The translations under genes were made by a program, and so were the position numbers. Below, in pieces: positions 11,727 through 24,200 of a DNA stretch of 64,000 bases. Under the pieces are notes generated by a model that worked only from the letters and a program-made list of their open reading frames with translations, made no database searches and was not told the DNA's origin. Source of the DNA: Chytridium lagenaria (Eukaryota; Chytridiomycota; Chytridiomycetes; Chytridiales; Chytridiaceae); assembly GCA_025449115.1 (NCBI GenBank), contig JAHLKC010000036.1, positions 62,001 through 126,000 on the forward strand, read 5' to 3'. Every line of letters begins with the position of its first letter. Position 1 is the first letter of the stretch.

Positions 11727-12955
11727 CATTCATTAGAAAGCAACCTCATATAGCTTTCAATAATTACTTTCCAAATCTTCAACTGTGATGCATCATGTTA
11801 GTGATTTATCAGTTCACACGCATACTTTAAGAGATGAGCAAACCGAACCAAAGTCAAGAAAATAAAACAAAGAAAAGAATCAAAAAAAGATAAAAAAGCG
11901 AGAGAGGTTTCGCGAATGTCAATTAAATGAAGAGGATGTAAATACAATCGCTCGACCTGCTGTTTATACAGAAAGAAGAAGTAAGTAAACAGCACCAGGT
12001 CATCAGTCCTTAATTCTATGTAAAAGCCGTCAACACATAACAATTAAATAATACGATATCCTTAAGGGAATATGCAGATTAGGGCATGAAAGGACAGGAC
12101 GCACACCGAAGCGTTCGTTAATTTTATAAAAAACAAACAAATAAAATGATAAATGATGATATTTAATAACTGATGCAGTGATGCTGCCGAGGCTTGGAAA
12201 GAAGAAATATTACCAAAAGAAGAAGGTAAATTTTACTTTAATTATTTAATTTAATTAAATGAAAATAATAATATGATGATCCTCTTCTGCTGATCAATTT
12301 AGGAGATCTGCGGTTCGTGTGACTTGAGTCATAGAAAAGCAGTCTGAACCAAATAATCGGCTCTCTGTTTTTCATAACAGAGTCATAGTCATACAAGAAT
12401 TATGACTCTTATTTTCAATAAAATAATAAAAAAAAAACAAAATAAATAAAAAAAGACAAACCTGTTTGAGGAGAGGAGGAAAGTGAGGAAGAGAAAGAAA
12501 CAGTAAATATTAAATAAGAAAAAGGATCTCGATTCTCTTATTTTAAATATTTTTATATTACCCATCAATAATATCATAAAAGTTATTTATTTGAATGCCA
12601 AAAAAGTCATAACAAGCGCATTATTAATTATTCATCCATCCATCCATCCATCATTCCATCATTCCATCAACCACACCGTTGATCTATAGTACTTGGTTGA
12701 AATACTATTTCATACAGCCACCCTCTCCATACACAAAAGATCCCTTTTTTCATAGCATACCTCAGGACGACTTAAAAAGCTTTACTCACCTTTGCCGCCC
12801 GCCGTCACCATCAGCACTCTGCCCATCACCCACACACACACACACACTTCACACACACACACTCACCGTCAAACTTAATCCAAGCGATTAGCACAGGAGG
12901 ACAATTTGTTGGATCTGGAATACTACAAGTGATAGTTGGTGGAGGAGGATTTTAA
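11727..12955. other. AT-rich intergenic DNA with simple repeats
   Basis: No coding region seen. It holds an (ATCC)n run at about 12633-12667, a (CA)n run at about 12832-12862, a TGAGTCA at 12325 with several TGACT half-sites nearby, and a TGACTCA at 12967 just beyond it. Confidence 0.5.
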
Positions 12956-13322
12956 AGAAAAGACAGTGACTCATTGAATTCTGTGGCTTTTAAGAGAGAG
13001 GAGGCAAAAGGATATTTTGAAATACCATTACGGCCAGCAGACAGGAAAGGACCTTACTTTGAATCCCTTAGCAAAGAAGATCAGCAAGGTGAGAATGCGT
13101 CAACATTGCTAGAGAGAATTTCTGTTCATGTATTTCGCTCAACTTTCGTTGGTCTTTCTCCTCATTTTATTGTGACTCTTTTATTATGACTCCTTCACGC
13201 CTCTATTTGTAAATATTTTACGTTCTTGTTGGTCGCATTTCTCCCGTTCTTTATTCGTTGATCCCTTTATTATTGAATTGCTCATCATTTTTCTAATTCC
13301 CAAAAAATCTCTATCTGCAGAG

Positions 13323-15127
13323 ATGCCATTGCTTCACACAATAGCGCTGCTAGCGCAGAGGCTGTTTACAGCAGAAAAGCCATTCCACTCTTCAGACGCC
13401 CTCACCGATTCCATAATTGCTCTTATCAACAAAGTGAACTTGCCCATCCTCAACATCTCGGTGAGTGTTTGTGTAGTTAGCATTGCTTTGGCTTTCACTC
13501 TTTTCGTTGCGTTCCACTTTTACTCGTCCTTTTCATCCCATCTTTCACTTCTACTTTGTATTGTATAAGCTGTTAAACTTATTATACTTTTCGTCACCTT
13601 CTAGCTCCCTCCTCGCGACCCCATCGAGTACTACAGTATCTTTGCATCGGACGCGTTGACCATTTGCGTATTTGTGATGCAGAAGGGAGCAACGATGCCT
13701 ACACACGATCACCCAGAAATGACAGTGTTTAGGTGAGATAGATATATTTTATTTGGCGCTGTTGTTATTTTCTATTCCCCTGTTTTTTTGCTACCACCCC
13801 GTTGTTCGCCTCCACCGATGACAGTGGCGTTCTTTCCCCCTTTTCTTTTTCTCTCTTCCTTCCTCTTACCAAGGGAATGGTTCGTGGGTATTCGGTGTGA
13901 GTCAGATTATGACTCCCTCAGCCTGATTTCTGCGCAAGCAAAATTTTTTTTGTGTTTTTCCGTCTCAATTCCCAACGATGAAAATGATCGGTTGTGATTG
14001 GCTGCTTCAACCCGACGCTGACTCAATTCCTTCCCTATTTTTATCAGTAAAATCGTGAGTGGCTCTATGCACGTTCGGACATATGAGTTTGTCGACGCGC
14101 CACCACAACACACATCATCTCAACATCACACGCACTCACCTCTCCAACCTTCATCAGCATCAGCGCGCCCAATCTCTCCAGAATACGCATACCTCGCTAC
14201 ACCACATCAACAAGACGACGCGCTTTTATCCGCAGCAACGTCCACATCATCAGCGTCATCTACATCTTCATCATCGTCATCATCTGCGTCACCCTCCATC
14301 TCTTTTTCATCATGCTCAGACAATGGTGGAGTCGGGAGACTTGCAAAAGTCAGCATGGATGGAGTTATTTCATCAGATTCACCAGACTCCCTGCTGATTA
14401 TTCGACCAGACGGAGGACCCAACATGCACTCGTTCACAGCCGTTTCGGATTACGTCGTGCTGCTGGATATTATTGGCCCGCCGTACAATGAGGATGACCG
14501 TCCTTGCACATATTACAAGGAGGTCCCGCTTCCGCATCCGTATACCAACTCTTTTTTCGTGAATTCCAGTGGAAACGACCAGGCCAAGAGGATGGTCGTC
14601 AAAAAGAGGAAGGACAGGGCGTCTGCACCAGCAAGCTTGAACCGGTTCACCGTTGCAGACGACACGTCAATGGTTGAAGATGAAGAAATGATGTACACAA
14701 GGCATGGATCAAATACTTCATCATTGCATCTCTCGTTATCTTCGGGTGCGCTGGCGCATCAAGCTTACGCTGTCGCATCCTCCCCCATATCTCCATCCTC
14801 CCGCCTCATATCAAAGCGCTCCCCACCCATCTTCATCCCCGATCATGTGTCTACCGAACCCCCCTCTCCTCGTCCCTGCAGTGCCGACACTCTTCACAAC
14901 GACGATGATGATACAGGTCATATCTACAGAGCGACGCCATGGACACCAACGATGAACCGCGTGGTCGAACATCTCACCGTCTCTCACCCCCACGTCTTGC
15001 TTGGTTGCTCGAAGACGCGGAAGTTGAGCATGACTGTGTAGAGATGCCGTATGAAGGGGCTGCGGTGCATCCGCATGATTTGGAGAAAGCTGTGACGGCG
15101 AGGGATGTGGAGCTTTTGACATTGTAG
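13323..15127 (+). CDS. Thiol dioxygenase of the PCO/ADO family (cysteine or cysteamine dioxygenase)
   Basis: Exons 13323-13460, 13605-13732, 14048-15127; a 5' UTR intron ending at 13320 is likely. Family signatures in order: the metal-binding block MPTHDHPEMTVFSK with two histidines, then GSMHVRTYEF, later NMHSFTAVSDYVVLLDIIGPPY with the third expected histidine, and CTYYKEVPLP. Plant cysteine oxidases and animal ADO are Fe(II) enzymes that use O2 to oxidise N-terminal cysteine, feeding the Arg/N-degron pathway, so an oxygen-sensing role is plausible here (inference). A low-complexity His/Ser-rich insert of about 80 residues splits the cupin fold, and a second lies after CTYYKEVPLP. The frame shifts at the C5 run 14987-14991; with one extra C the protein continues as RLAWLLEDAEVEHD and stops at 15127, which fits the family's C-terminus. 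Uncorrected it stops at 15041 (419 residues). Confidence 0.88.
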
Positions 15128-16272
15128 AACGAGTGCTTGTGGTGATGGCGAGGAGGGAGGCGAGCGCTGTTATGGCTGCTGCGATGGTGGAGCCTGTGAG
15201 GAGGAGTGGGGCGGATGTTTTTGTAAATGGATGATATGGTGTTGCCAATGTTTATGGTGTGTTTGGGATTTTGTAAACGGTGTTGGCATTGGCATATTAT
15301 ATTATATTGTGTGTTTGTTTTTGTTACCTTTTTTCGTATACCGGATCTTGACCTGGAATGTTGTTCTGCAATGTTTTTTGGAAATGAGTTTTTTTTTTTG
15401 TTTCTTTTTTACATTTTCTGTTCTTGTCTATATGGGTATAAAGATGCATGTTGAAAGCGGGGGGGGTTTGTTTCGTTTTCTTTTCCAAACGAGTTTATTT
15501 AAATGAATGTAATATTCGACTGCACCTGGACCGTTTTCTATTCTGAAGCATGATTGACCTTTGCACTCTAGTACCTAATACCAAAGTTTCGGTATATGAA
15601 AGCGGCCCAGATCTATGTATGGGCTTTCAAAACTTTTGTGCAGAAAACATTAACATTTTTAGCCGTAATTCGACCCAAAGTCGACAATGGTTTTTGATGT
15701 GTTTTAGTGCGGTTTTTCATTATTTTGGGTTTGGAAAAGTCTCCGTGAGTATAAGGACGTTTGATTTGTAACTGAGTGAAGTTATAGAAGAATTAGAGGG
15801 ATTTGTCTAAAATGAGTAAATTTACATTAATTGTTCAGTCACTGTGATCTATCTACTCGGGGTGTTTGAGCACTCTTTGAGACAGGATAATGATGCGAGG
15901 GGGATTCAAGTCTCCAAAGATTGATTGTATCGCTTCACTAATGTTCTGTCTCGAAAAGGGAAGAAAGATGAGGAACTAACGCGTCGGACACTAAAATGAG
16001 ACAGAACGATGGCGGTTTTTTCGTGACCTGTTTAAGAATTGTGTCCGTTCTTTCTTTAAAAAAGTAACTTGCGTGCTTCCACTGTCTGTACTTATTCTTT
16101 GCTTAAAGCACAGTTTGCTTTTCTCTTCATGTCCCTCTGCGCCTTGTATCCAAATTACTACTAATTCAACCCACGTCACATCCTCACACTCTCACATTTC
16201 ACACCTCCCCATCGATCCAACAACAACCAAATAAACCCACAAAGATTGTCAAACTTGAAATTTGTTTGCGAA
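15128..16272. other. No gene seen
   Basis: T-rich 3' flank of the dioxygenase followed by unremarkable intergenic sequence. Short frames only. Confidence 0.5.
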
Positions 16273-17841
16273 ATGGACGGAACAAACATGAAGAGTGAGC
16301 AGGTGTTGAAGGACAAAGACCGCGGCAGCCGTACATGTATCGAAGATTTGGAGAACTTGGAGTTGGAGTTGATGATATGGGGCTTGGAACACCCTGACTA
16401 TGAAATGTTGAGGTTTGTAGCTCCCTCCTCGGTTATCCTCGGGTGTTGACAAGGTTTCTCGCAGTGCAAAGATTAGGGAAAGTAAAGCGGTAATAGCTGC
16501 CACAGCTGCTCTTGAGGATACTTCAATTATGGATGGAAATAAGACTATTTTGGATGTTGAAATGACGATGGCAGAAAAGCAGGTTGTTGACGTTGTGATG
16601 CAGAAGATGATTACTGCCCCCGCCGCTGAAACATTTGAGAATATTGAAGAAGAGGTTATGGATAGAAGAATCGCCAAATCTTGCGCATTGAGTGTGGGCC
16701 GAAACAATTGGATGGGTTAGTTTACTTTTTTGTCCTATAATTATTTTATGTTGTTATGGAATGCTAACACCTTGGAAGCAGAATCTGAGGTCTCGACAAC
16801 TACAAAGAGAAATAGACGTCCCTTATCTCCCTCAGCAGTAGATACGAAATCCAAACGGACAAAAAAATTTAGAAGGCGCTCTACTAATGCCGAACCTAAC
16901 TCTACATCACATGAACTCTCCCCTTCCCATAATTCCACCTCCGCTGAACTTTGTCTGCAATCGACCAGTCTTCGAGAGCGTATAGTGCAGTCGACGGTTT
17001 TTTCGAGCGAACAAGTCGCGTGTAGTGTCTAACGCGATTATGGAAATTTCTTCAAAGGATAAATGGGTGGGATTGAATCTTTCAGTTTGGAGCAATCGAA
17101 TCTTGGCGAGCGGTCTGAACAATGAGGAGAAAAATAAATTCGAGGCACTTGTAAGATTCTTTTGTCAAGGTTCTCCTCATTTAGAAGGGGTAAGTATAGC
17201 CTTATTTTAACAACCTTCTGACAGTAAAGTCATGTATTAACTTGATTTATTTTCTGAAGGCTCTTTTGGAAATACTGTACTGCGTTGAATGTGCAAGATC
17301 TTCCCTGCGTAAGGTGTTTTTCATGCAGTATTGCAAAACAATATGTCAGCAGGAAACCAATATCATCACTCGAGAGACTTACGTTACAACGATCTCAACG
17401 TTTTTGGTAAGCTCTAATCTCTCCCTATATTGATAAATAACCGAAATCTAGGATTGGTTATACGTGTGTTTTGATGAGCAGATTTCGCAGAACGTCTCTG
17501 GTTTATGGAAAACAATAGACGAATGTCGACGTGAAGAATTTGTGCAGTTTAAGGATGCGCATACTTACCTTCCTCGGGTAAGTGAGTCGTTGGGGTTGTC
17601 AAGAAATGCCTTTTTAATTCACGATTATTTTTTCAATATACACCTTTTTTGCATTCACGTATACTCATCTCTAATTGTTTTTTTTGTTTTTTTTTATTTT
17701 TTGTTCCAGCATTTCGAGTTGTTCATAAAACCTGTGTTGGTAAATATGTACTTGTTGTTCAGCGTTATGGAGCCATGTCCCGACGAGGTCAAAGTCTTGT
17801 CAATTACTGATGGAACTAGCATGGATATCGACACCACGTAA
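16273..17841 (+). CDS. Unrecognised intron-rich protein with basic (nuclear-type) region
   Basis: Exons read as 16273-16412, 16465-16715, 16782-about 17030, continuing in another frame to 17189, then 17260-17406, 17482-17577 and 17710-17841. Introns have standard GT-AG ends and join in phase except inside the third exon, where the frame changes at a T6 run near 16997-17002 (one T too many would explain it). The N-terminal third is acidic and helical; the middle has clustered Lys/Arg (KSKRTKKFRRR) that could act as a nuclear signal; the C-terminal third is helical and includes VWSNRILASGL and EILYCVECARSSL. No family recognised. The two genes on the opposite strand downstream have a similar layout. 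Confidence 0.6.
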
Positions 17842-19033
17842 GAGCATATTTCTTTTATGTGGAAGATTAAGCAGCGCTAGCTCGAAAAAGCAAACATGGT
17901 CTCGCTCAGGAGCAAAAGTTATCATGGATTTCGATCGTTCCACCATATCTTCACTACATAGACCGTTTCGGAGAATAGGCAAGAGTATAAATGACCAGAA
18001 TGACGGAAGGAGAAACGATTAACAAAGAATAGAGAATATGATGAGGTTTGAAATTCGCGTACAATAACTCACTTCCTAACTTCACTCTAAGAAATCGAAA
18101 AAGCCTACAACTTTGAATACAAGCAGAAATAGGGACGACCCCAAGTTCGAAAAGCGAAATATTGCCCGATAGATAGTTGATCGGATTATATGTTTTTGTG
18201 TTTGTTTCCTTGAACGTTCCCCGATCTATTTGGATTCGCATGTCAAGTTTTTGGTACTTTCGTTGTTTGGATATTATCGAATCTGCACCATGCAAAGGAA
18301 ACATCTATTTATGGGCAGAGTTTCTTGTTACCCTTTCTTGCATTGACTTTTTTTCAACCCCAAACCCCATAAAAAAAGCAAACATTTTAAAATTAAACAC
18401 TTATTAGATAAGAAGAATTCGATAGCAAAGGTTTCAAATGAAGGAAAATGTTGTATTTATTGAAGAAAAACATACAAACATAAACATCACTATGCCATAG
18501 TTATAGATTAAACCTTACCCTGTGTTGCGCTTTTCCAATATTTTCAGAAGCACTTTTATTAACACACCTCAATGTCAAGCGCTAAACTTTATTTCTTTCG
18601 ACAAAAGTGCTAATTCGCAATTCCACAATGCTAAAGCCTTTCTAAAATAGCTCTCGCAGATATATAGCAAAGTGGCGACGAATCACCAGCACTATAAATC
18701 CTTCAAATAGACCATAGCCTTCGTCAACACCAGCTTGCTCTCATCTTCCCGTACAAACTGAAACTAGGATAGTAAGCCCAACTAAAACGTTGATAAAATA
18801 CCCAGAAAGCAAATAGATCCAAAAACTCCGTGCATTTGATTTAGCATATGAAACTTTTCAACCATCATTCTGTCATAATTAACCAATATAAAAATAAATA
18901 AAAATACCTTACAGAAATTCACGATTGTCCAGGGATGCAGAACAGATAATTTTGAACTATGCGTATCAAGCTTAAGAGAGTCGAGTGCGATCGCGAGAAA
19001 ACGTCTTTTTTAAAAATGAACCACACACTTTAG
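17842..19033. other. No gene seen; shared 3' region of two converging genes
   Basis: The gene to the left ends at 17841 on plus and the gene to the right ends at 19034 on minus. Nothing coding recognised between them. Confidence 0.5.
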
Positions 19034-20154
19034 TTAGTTAACCGAACTAGTGTGGCGCAAACTATATACCGCAAGTCTTTCCAAAGCAATAGCATATTCC
19101 TTCTCTGCTTGGGTGAGCTTCTCATCTAAAAGATCTTCGTCTTTTATCAACTTCCGCCTATACTGTGTTAAAGTTAGTAAGGGCATCATCAAAAATACTA
19201 ACTTCTTTTGCCTCTTTTACCTGCCCGTCAAGATCGCTGACGATACTTTCAATTTCTTCGAGAGATCCTATATCGGCATGTAATTCTTTTCTTTTCTTCC
19301 GATATAAGCCAATCTTCTCCTGAAGTTCTGTCTTTGTCTGCCTCATTTCAGCGCTCAATGCGAAAACAGCAGGCGTGGCCCTAGAAACGACCATGCTGTC
19401 ATTGTCATAAGGTTTGTTGTCTTCACGTGAAGAGCCTGTACTATGAGGATGCTCCCACTTAATGAAAAGCTCATTCAAAACAGCGGATGACAATAATCGA
19501 GGTGTAGTGGGATCAAGTATCCTCATTAAATCACCATGGTCATCGATAGCGCGTCTAATCTTTTTCATGGTGACCTATGTATGATGTAAGGGCTTAGTTT
19601 ATCAGAGGAAACAGCTATAATAGCTCACGATTTTAAGAGCCCTCGTCTCTTTTGCGTGTTCAAGGAATTCTGCAACTATGTGCTCCCGCAAATACAGGAC
19701 ATCATCAAGAGATGATTTGGATGAGAGTCCATATTCCTTCATTTATTAGAATTTTCATATTAAAACTATCTACCATATAACGGCATACTTCTCTAACGTA
19801 AGACCGTCCGTCAAGTTTAGTTTTATATCTCTCGCAAAGTGCCGAAAACTGGAGTATGGAATTATTCGAGAAGTCAAAGTCAATGAACGCGTTGAAGATC
19901 TAAAGTTAAATCTTCAGTTTCCATACTTAAAATAAAGTTATAACACCTTTTCCAACGGCTTTCGTCCTTCAAAGTATCTTGCCAAGATGAGGAGCTTTCC
20001 GTTACCCTTGAGTATCTTTGAGCAATTATCCTCCTAATCCATGAGCTCAATCGGTCTGCATCCGGGTTGCGCTGTGCTATGTCGTCTCTAGCCCTTAGTC
20101 AAACCTACAATCAAAAGAATATATTTACTGTCGGGTGATGGATTGATCCATCAT
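19034..20154 (-). CDS. Unrecognised coiled-coil protein, intron-rich
   Basis: Start ATG at 20154, stop at 19034-19036. The first intron begins GTAAATATA and joins MMDQSITR to ARDDIAQRNPDADRL in phase; further exons follow, ending with YRRKLIKDEDLLDEKL and the C-terminus RHTSSVN. The last intron is only about 42 nt and has a perfect TACTAAC branch site. The N-terminal half is helical (SSWIRRIIAQRY, IFNAFIDFDFS, ALCERYKTKL); the C-terminal half, from about ALSAEMRQTKTELQEKI, has heptad-like charged repeats typical of a coiled coil. No known domain. Its layout, a W-[IL]-x-x-I helix, more helices, then a coiled coil, resembles the next gene upstream, suggesting divergent duplicates. Confidence 0.65.
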
Positions 20155-20545
20155 TGACTTCAGCTGTGCCACCGATTGTTTTTGTTGAAAATGAAAAAAA
20201 TGAGAAATAAACTATTTATTGCAAGAACTTCACTGAAACTCAAGTGCGTCGATCGCGCACATATATACATATTTGAAGTGGGGAAGGTACAACTACACGT
20301 GTTCTAAACGAACACTCAAAAAAGAAGAAGAACATTCGGATAGCAAAGAAGGGAACACGCAAAGAAACAGATGACATAAATACAGAAGGTGCTACAAAGA
20401 AAAAACGGTTTCAACTATATTTATCAACAGTTTTTTGAGGAAGAGAAAGGTGAAAAAGCTTTTAAGAGCCAAATCTTTATTTACTTCATCAAATGCTAAC
20501 TACAACCTTTTCTGTTTACACTAAGCTTAATTTTTGCCATCAGTA

Positions 20546-23110
20546 TCAACGATAACTCCTCATCGAGTCCTTAAGCGCATCAAATTGCTGCTTAATTTCC
20601 GCCTGCTTTTTCAAAAAGTATTCCTGCTCCTATATACACAAAGTATGAGAAAAGTAAAGCAACCGATGATTCGCAAAAGTAGTCACGTTGTATCGGTTCC
20701 TCAACTCGTACGTGTCGTTTTTAGAGTGTCCACTTCCCTCTGAAGTTTTCTCGCATTTTCTTTTGACTGTCTGTTTGCAGCGACCAGTTGTTCAACGGCA
20801 TTTTTTGCCTTCTCTATCTTGCAGAAAAAAAGGTTTTCTTCATCGAGTGGCTAAGGTTTAAGAGAAATAAGCATATTATAAATATTTTTACAAACCATTT
20901 TTAACAGATCGCAACGCTCAAATAATAACTGCACCTGGCGGTCCACTTTATATTTGAGGTCCGACTTCTGTTTTTCAAGTCGTTTGCATTCCTGAGAAAT
21001 AAAAAAATGGAACTTTAATAAAAAATATAATAAAAAAAGTCGTTTTAAAATGACGTGCTTGTAAACGTATCGCATACCGAAACCTCCATATCCAATTGAT
21101 CTTTCAGGCAAAACAGATCCTTCATCGTGCAATCGGCTGCCCATATTTGTTCGCGCGTGTTCTTCTCATTTTCCGTGACCATCGGGTCAATGCCAACTGC
21201 GACATTTGACTCCACTTTATTTGCCATAACATCAAATCGGATCCCCTAAACTAAAGTTAATTTTGGCGTAAGCAGACTTGTCGCACTTTACCTGCGCTGT
21301 GTTCATAGCATTCAAAGTCTCGGTGTTCCTATAAGCCCTTGTATAGCGATTTGTACTCGTGGACTGCATATCGTGCCACTATTAGCAATATAAATTTCAA
21401 GTATTACGTCTCTCCCATCGGTCGTTGTTGTCAGATCTCCTATCTTGCCAGATTGACCGCCTCACGCACGACTGGCTGTTCTTTCTCAGAGTCCTCCAAA
21501 CACCGAACAAGGTCTACTCTGTATAAGTAGCGTTGATGTTAGTAAGAAAAGCGACAATACGGCCTTACTTTAAACCATTATCCAGATTGTAAATCCAGTC
21601 ATGCATCTTCTTGACGTTCTCATCCGATTCCAAAGGCGGAAGGTTGGGATATAGTATATTTACGATGCTATGCCACTCGCTTAAAGCCCTCTTGAGTTTT
21701 AGAAACGTGCCCTTTACGCAAAAACGTTACTAGGTACATGCGAAAGAGAGAAGAAATGTTTACCTTGCTCAAATGTTCTCTCCTTCCAATCCGAATATAA
21801 TGCTTAAAGAACGCATAATACATCTTAGGTGTCATAAACCGCCAGTCTCCACCATCACGTGCAACCAATGCGTTTAGATGATCTGAGGAAGCCCATGCCT
21901 TGACATCAAGTATAAGATTATCGTATAATGGTAGAGTGTGTTTACCAGGTATTTAGCTTGAATCGCTATATACTCACTCCGGGTGGATTCCCCGCGTGTA
22001 GAAAACTGTTTCACACAAATCTGAAGCCTTTCCGCGGCAATGTCGTCAAACTCGACATTGACCAAGAGAGGTATGATCTGAAGAAACGGCAGCATGTTTT
22101 TACAACATAATAAGTAAACATAAAGTGATATAAGGGAACGTACAGACTCAAAATCGACCCTGTTGCCAAAATAGACTACCGTTTTCTCCAAATCCCTCCT
22201 TACAGGCTGATCTCCCTTCTTCGCAATCGCATTCAACCATCCAGCAATGCGCACCTTATCGTCTGGAGTTGCTTTACTCCGCCATTCCTCGATCTTTTGC
22301 CAATGGTCATACCCGCCATCACAGATATCGTTGTCTGTGTTAACAGTAAAGGTCGTCGCACTGTTTGATCTCATCCTGCCCACAGAAGGATCTCTACTCT
22401 TACACTGAAACTCTTCAAGAAAAAGAGGTACGTTTCTGTGACGGCTGTAGATTGCAGGCTCGCTAGACGGGCTGCGATAGCGATGTCTTTGATATATTCG
22501 TCAATAATAACATATATGATACCAGATACCTCTTAATTCGAGTCTCCTCTTTATCCGCGTTTTCAATCATTAAGCTGTTTTATTGGCACATTTAAATAAG
22601 GAGATAATAAGCTAAAAAAAGACTGTACCTTTTCCGTCTTCTTTCGTGACTATTGGCCGTAGTTAACTTGCGAGTATCATTATACCACGGCTTCAGCTTA
22701 TAATGATGACTGTGCTGCATATGCAAATCCTTGGTGTATTCTTGCCCCCTTGTTCCCTCTTTATGGGCTTTAGCGACACCAACCATAGGTATATCCTTTG
22801 TCACGACGGAGTCAAGAGTCATGCCTATCGCTCTATCCACGGCCCCCACACCAACCATAGGTCCACCTTTTGTCACGACGGAGTCAAAAATTAAGCCTAT
22901 CTCTCTATCCACGGTCCCTTCGTCGGCAATAAACAAATCCGTGAAAGAGCTTGTCGCTGTTGTCTTTTCGTCCATTCCACACCCCTTCATCAAACCGCTA
23001 CTGGAAACAGCATCATCCCTATTTCTGTCTGCCCTCTCGGTACTTTGAAATCCCTCCATAAAGCCACTACCGTCTTCTACTGTCGATCGTATATCACTCT
23101 GCTGCTGCAT
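20546..23110 (-). CDS. Unrecognised coiled-coil protein with many introns
   Basis: Start ATG at 23110 (MQQQSDIRSTVEDGSG), stop at 20546-20548 (ends MRSYR). About ten exons can be chained. The first exon carries an internal duplication: DREIGLIFDSVVTKGGPMVGV is followed by DRAIGMTLDSVVTKDIPMVGV. The middle part is helical (KVRIAGWLNAIAKKG, IIPLLVNVEFDDIAAERL, YAFFKHYIRIG). The C-terminal part is a coiled coil (KRLEKQKSDLKYKVDRQ, AKNAVEQLVAANRQSK). No catalytic motif or known family seen. It shares its general layout with the gene at 19034-20154. Several exon boundaries are my best reading, not certain. Confidence 0.6.
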
Positions 23111-24200
23111 CCTTCCCGCGTTCAATAAAAAATACACATAAATGCAAGGGGAGACATTTAAAGGAGGCACAGTAAAAGGATATGGTTTTTGTGAAGGTAT
23201 ATTGAGTCAAATATGACGAGAGAAAAAAGGGAGGTAATTTATATGAGATCATCTCAAAGTCTCCATTGCGTCTGCAGTGTCGTAACTAACGCTGCTTTGA
23301 AAATCTGTTGGGCGGTATCCATAATGGCATGTGCAGCTTCCGTCCATCGTTCAGTGAAAACGTATGAGTTGAGATCTCAAAGACTGGTGGCGTGCATCAG
23401 CTTATCAGCCAAAAACCAGTAAGGGGAGGAGGAAAACGTACTTCGGGGAAGATAATTGTGCGAGATACAGTTTCTGGGAGACACTACCAACAAAGCTGTC
23501 GTTCCACGCAAAAGCTTGATGGGTATCTTGAAACGTCGAATGGGGTAAAAATGACTGAGATGGGACGACTCACTTTCAAAATCGCCAACAGCAACGAGCT
23601 TTTTGTTAGGAACTCTCCGACTCATCCATTTGTGTGTTCATCATACATTTCAAGCTTGTTTTTGTCTTTTTTGTGCAATCGCCATCAATACCTTCTACCC
23701 CGCTGCATCGCCCCGTTGCTTAATTTGGCTTATCCGCATTAGCAGCCATTCAACATAGATCAAAGATTCAAACGCCTTGTGCAGACGTCACTCACTGGGC
23801 CACAAACGTTTTTGTAAAAGTCAAACTTTTCTGTACATTTTTTTTAGGTTTCTTATTCTAATAAGGGGGTGGGGTGGGGGGGGAGGGGTTATAAATTAGG
23901 AGTTATAAAGGTATTAGTGCAAAGAGGGAGATACTTGGAACATGGCGGTATGTTCGTCCGGGTAAAAGCTGAAAGCAAAGCTCAACGATATCGTTTTTTC
24001 TCTCCCTTAAAAATAAAAACATTAAGTATAGTATTAAAAAGCCGTTATTCGAATAAAGATCGAGCCGATGGGAACGGTGTTAATAGTCCTCAAGTTGTAT
24101 TCGATATCTACAAGAAGATTTTATAAGCTTAATTAAAAAGAGATGAACGGAGGAAATAAATTATAGATTCGCCAACTTACTCTGACGGCAATCATCCCAG
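23111..24200. other. Intergenic DNA with a G-rich tract
   Basis: No gene seen. At 23865-23888 the plus strand has four G-runs of four or more separated by single bases, a sequence able to form a G-quadruplex. A TGAGTCA lies at 23203. Confidence 0.45.

Noticed and set aside
14811..15248. 145-codon minus frame opposite the dioxygenase C-terminus
   Set aside because: Antisense shadow of the dioxygenase exon; low-complexity.
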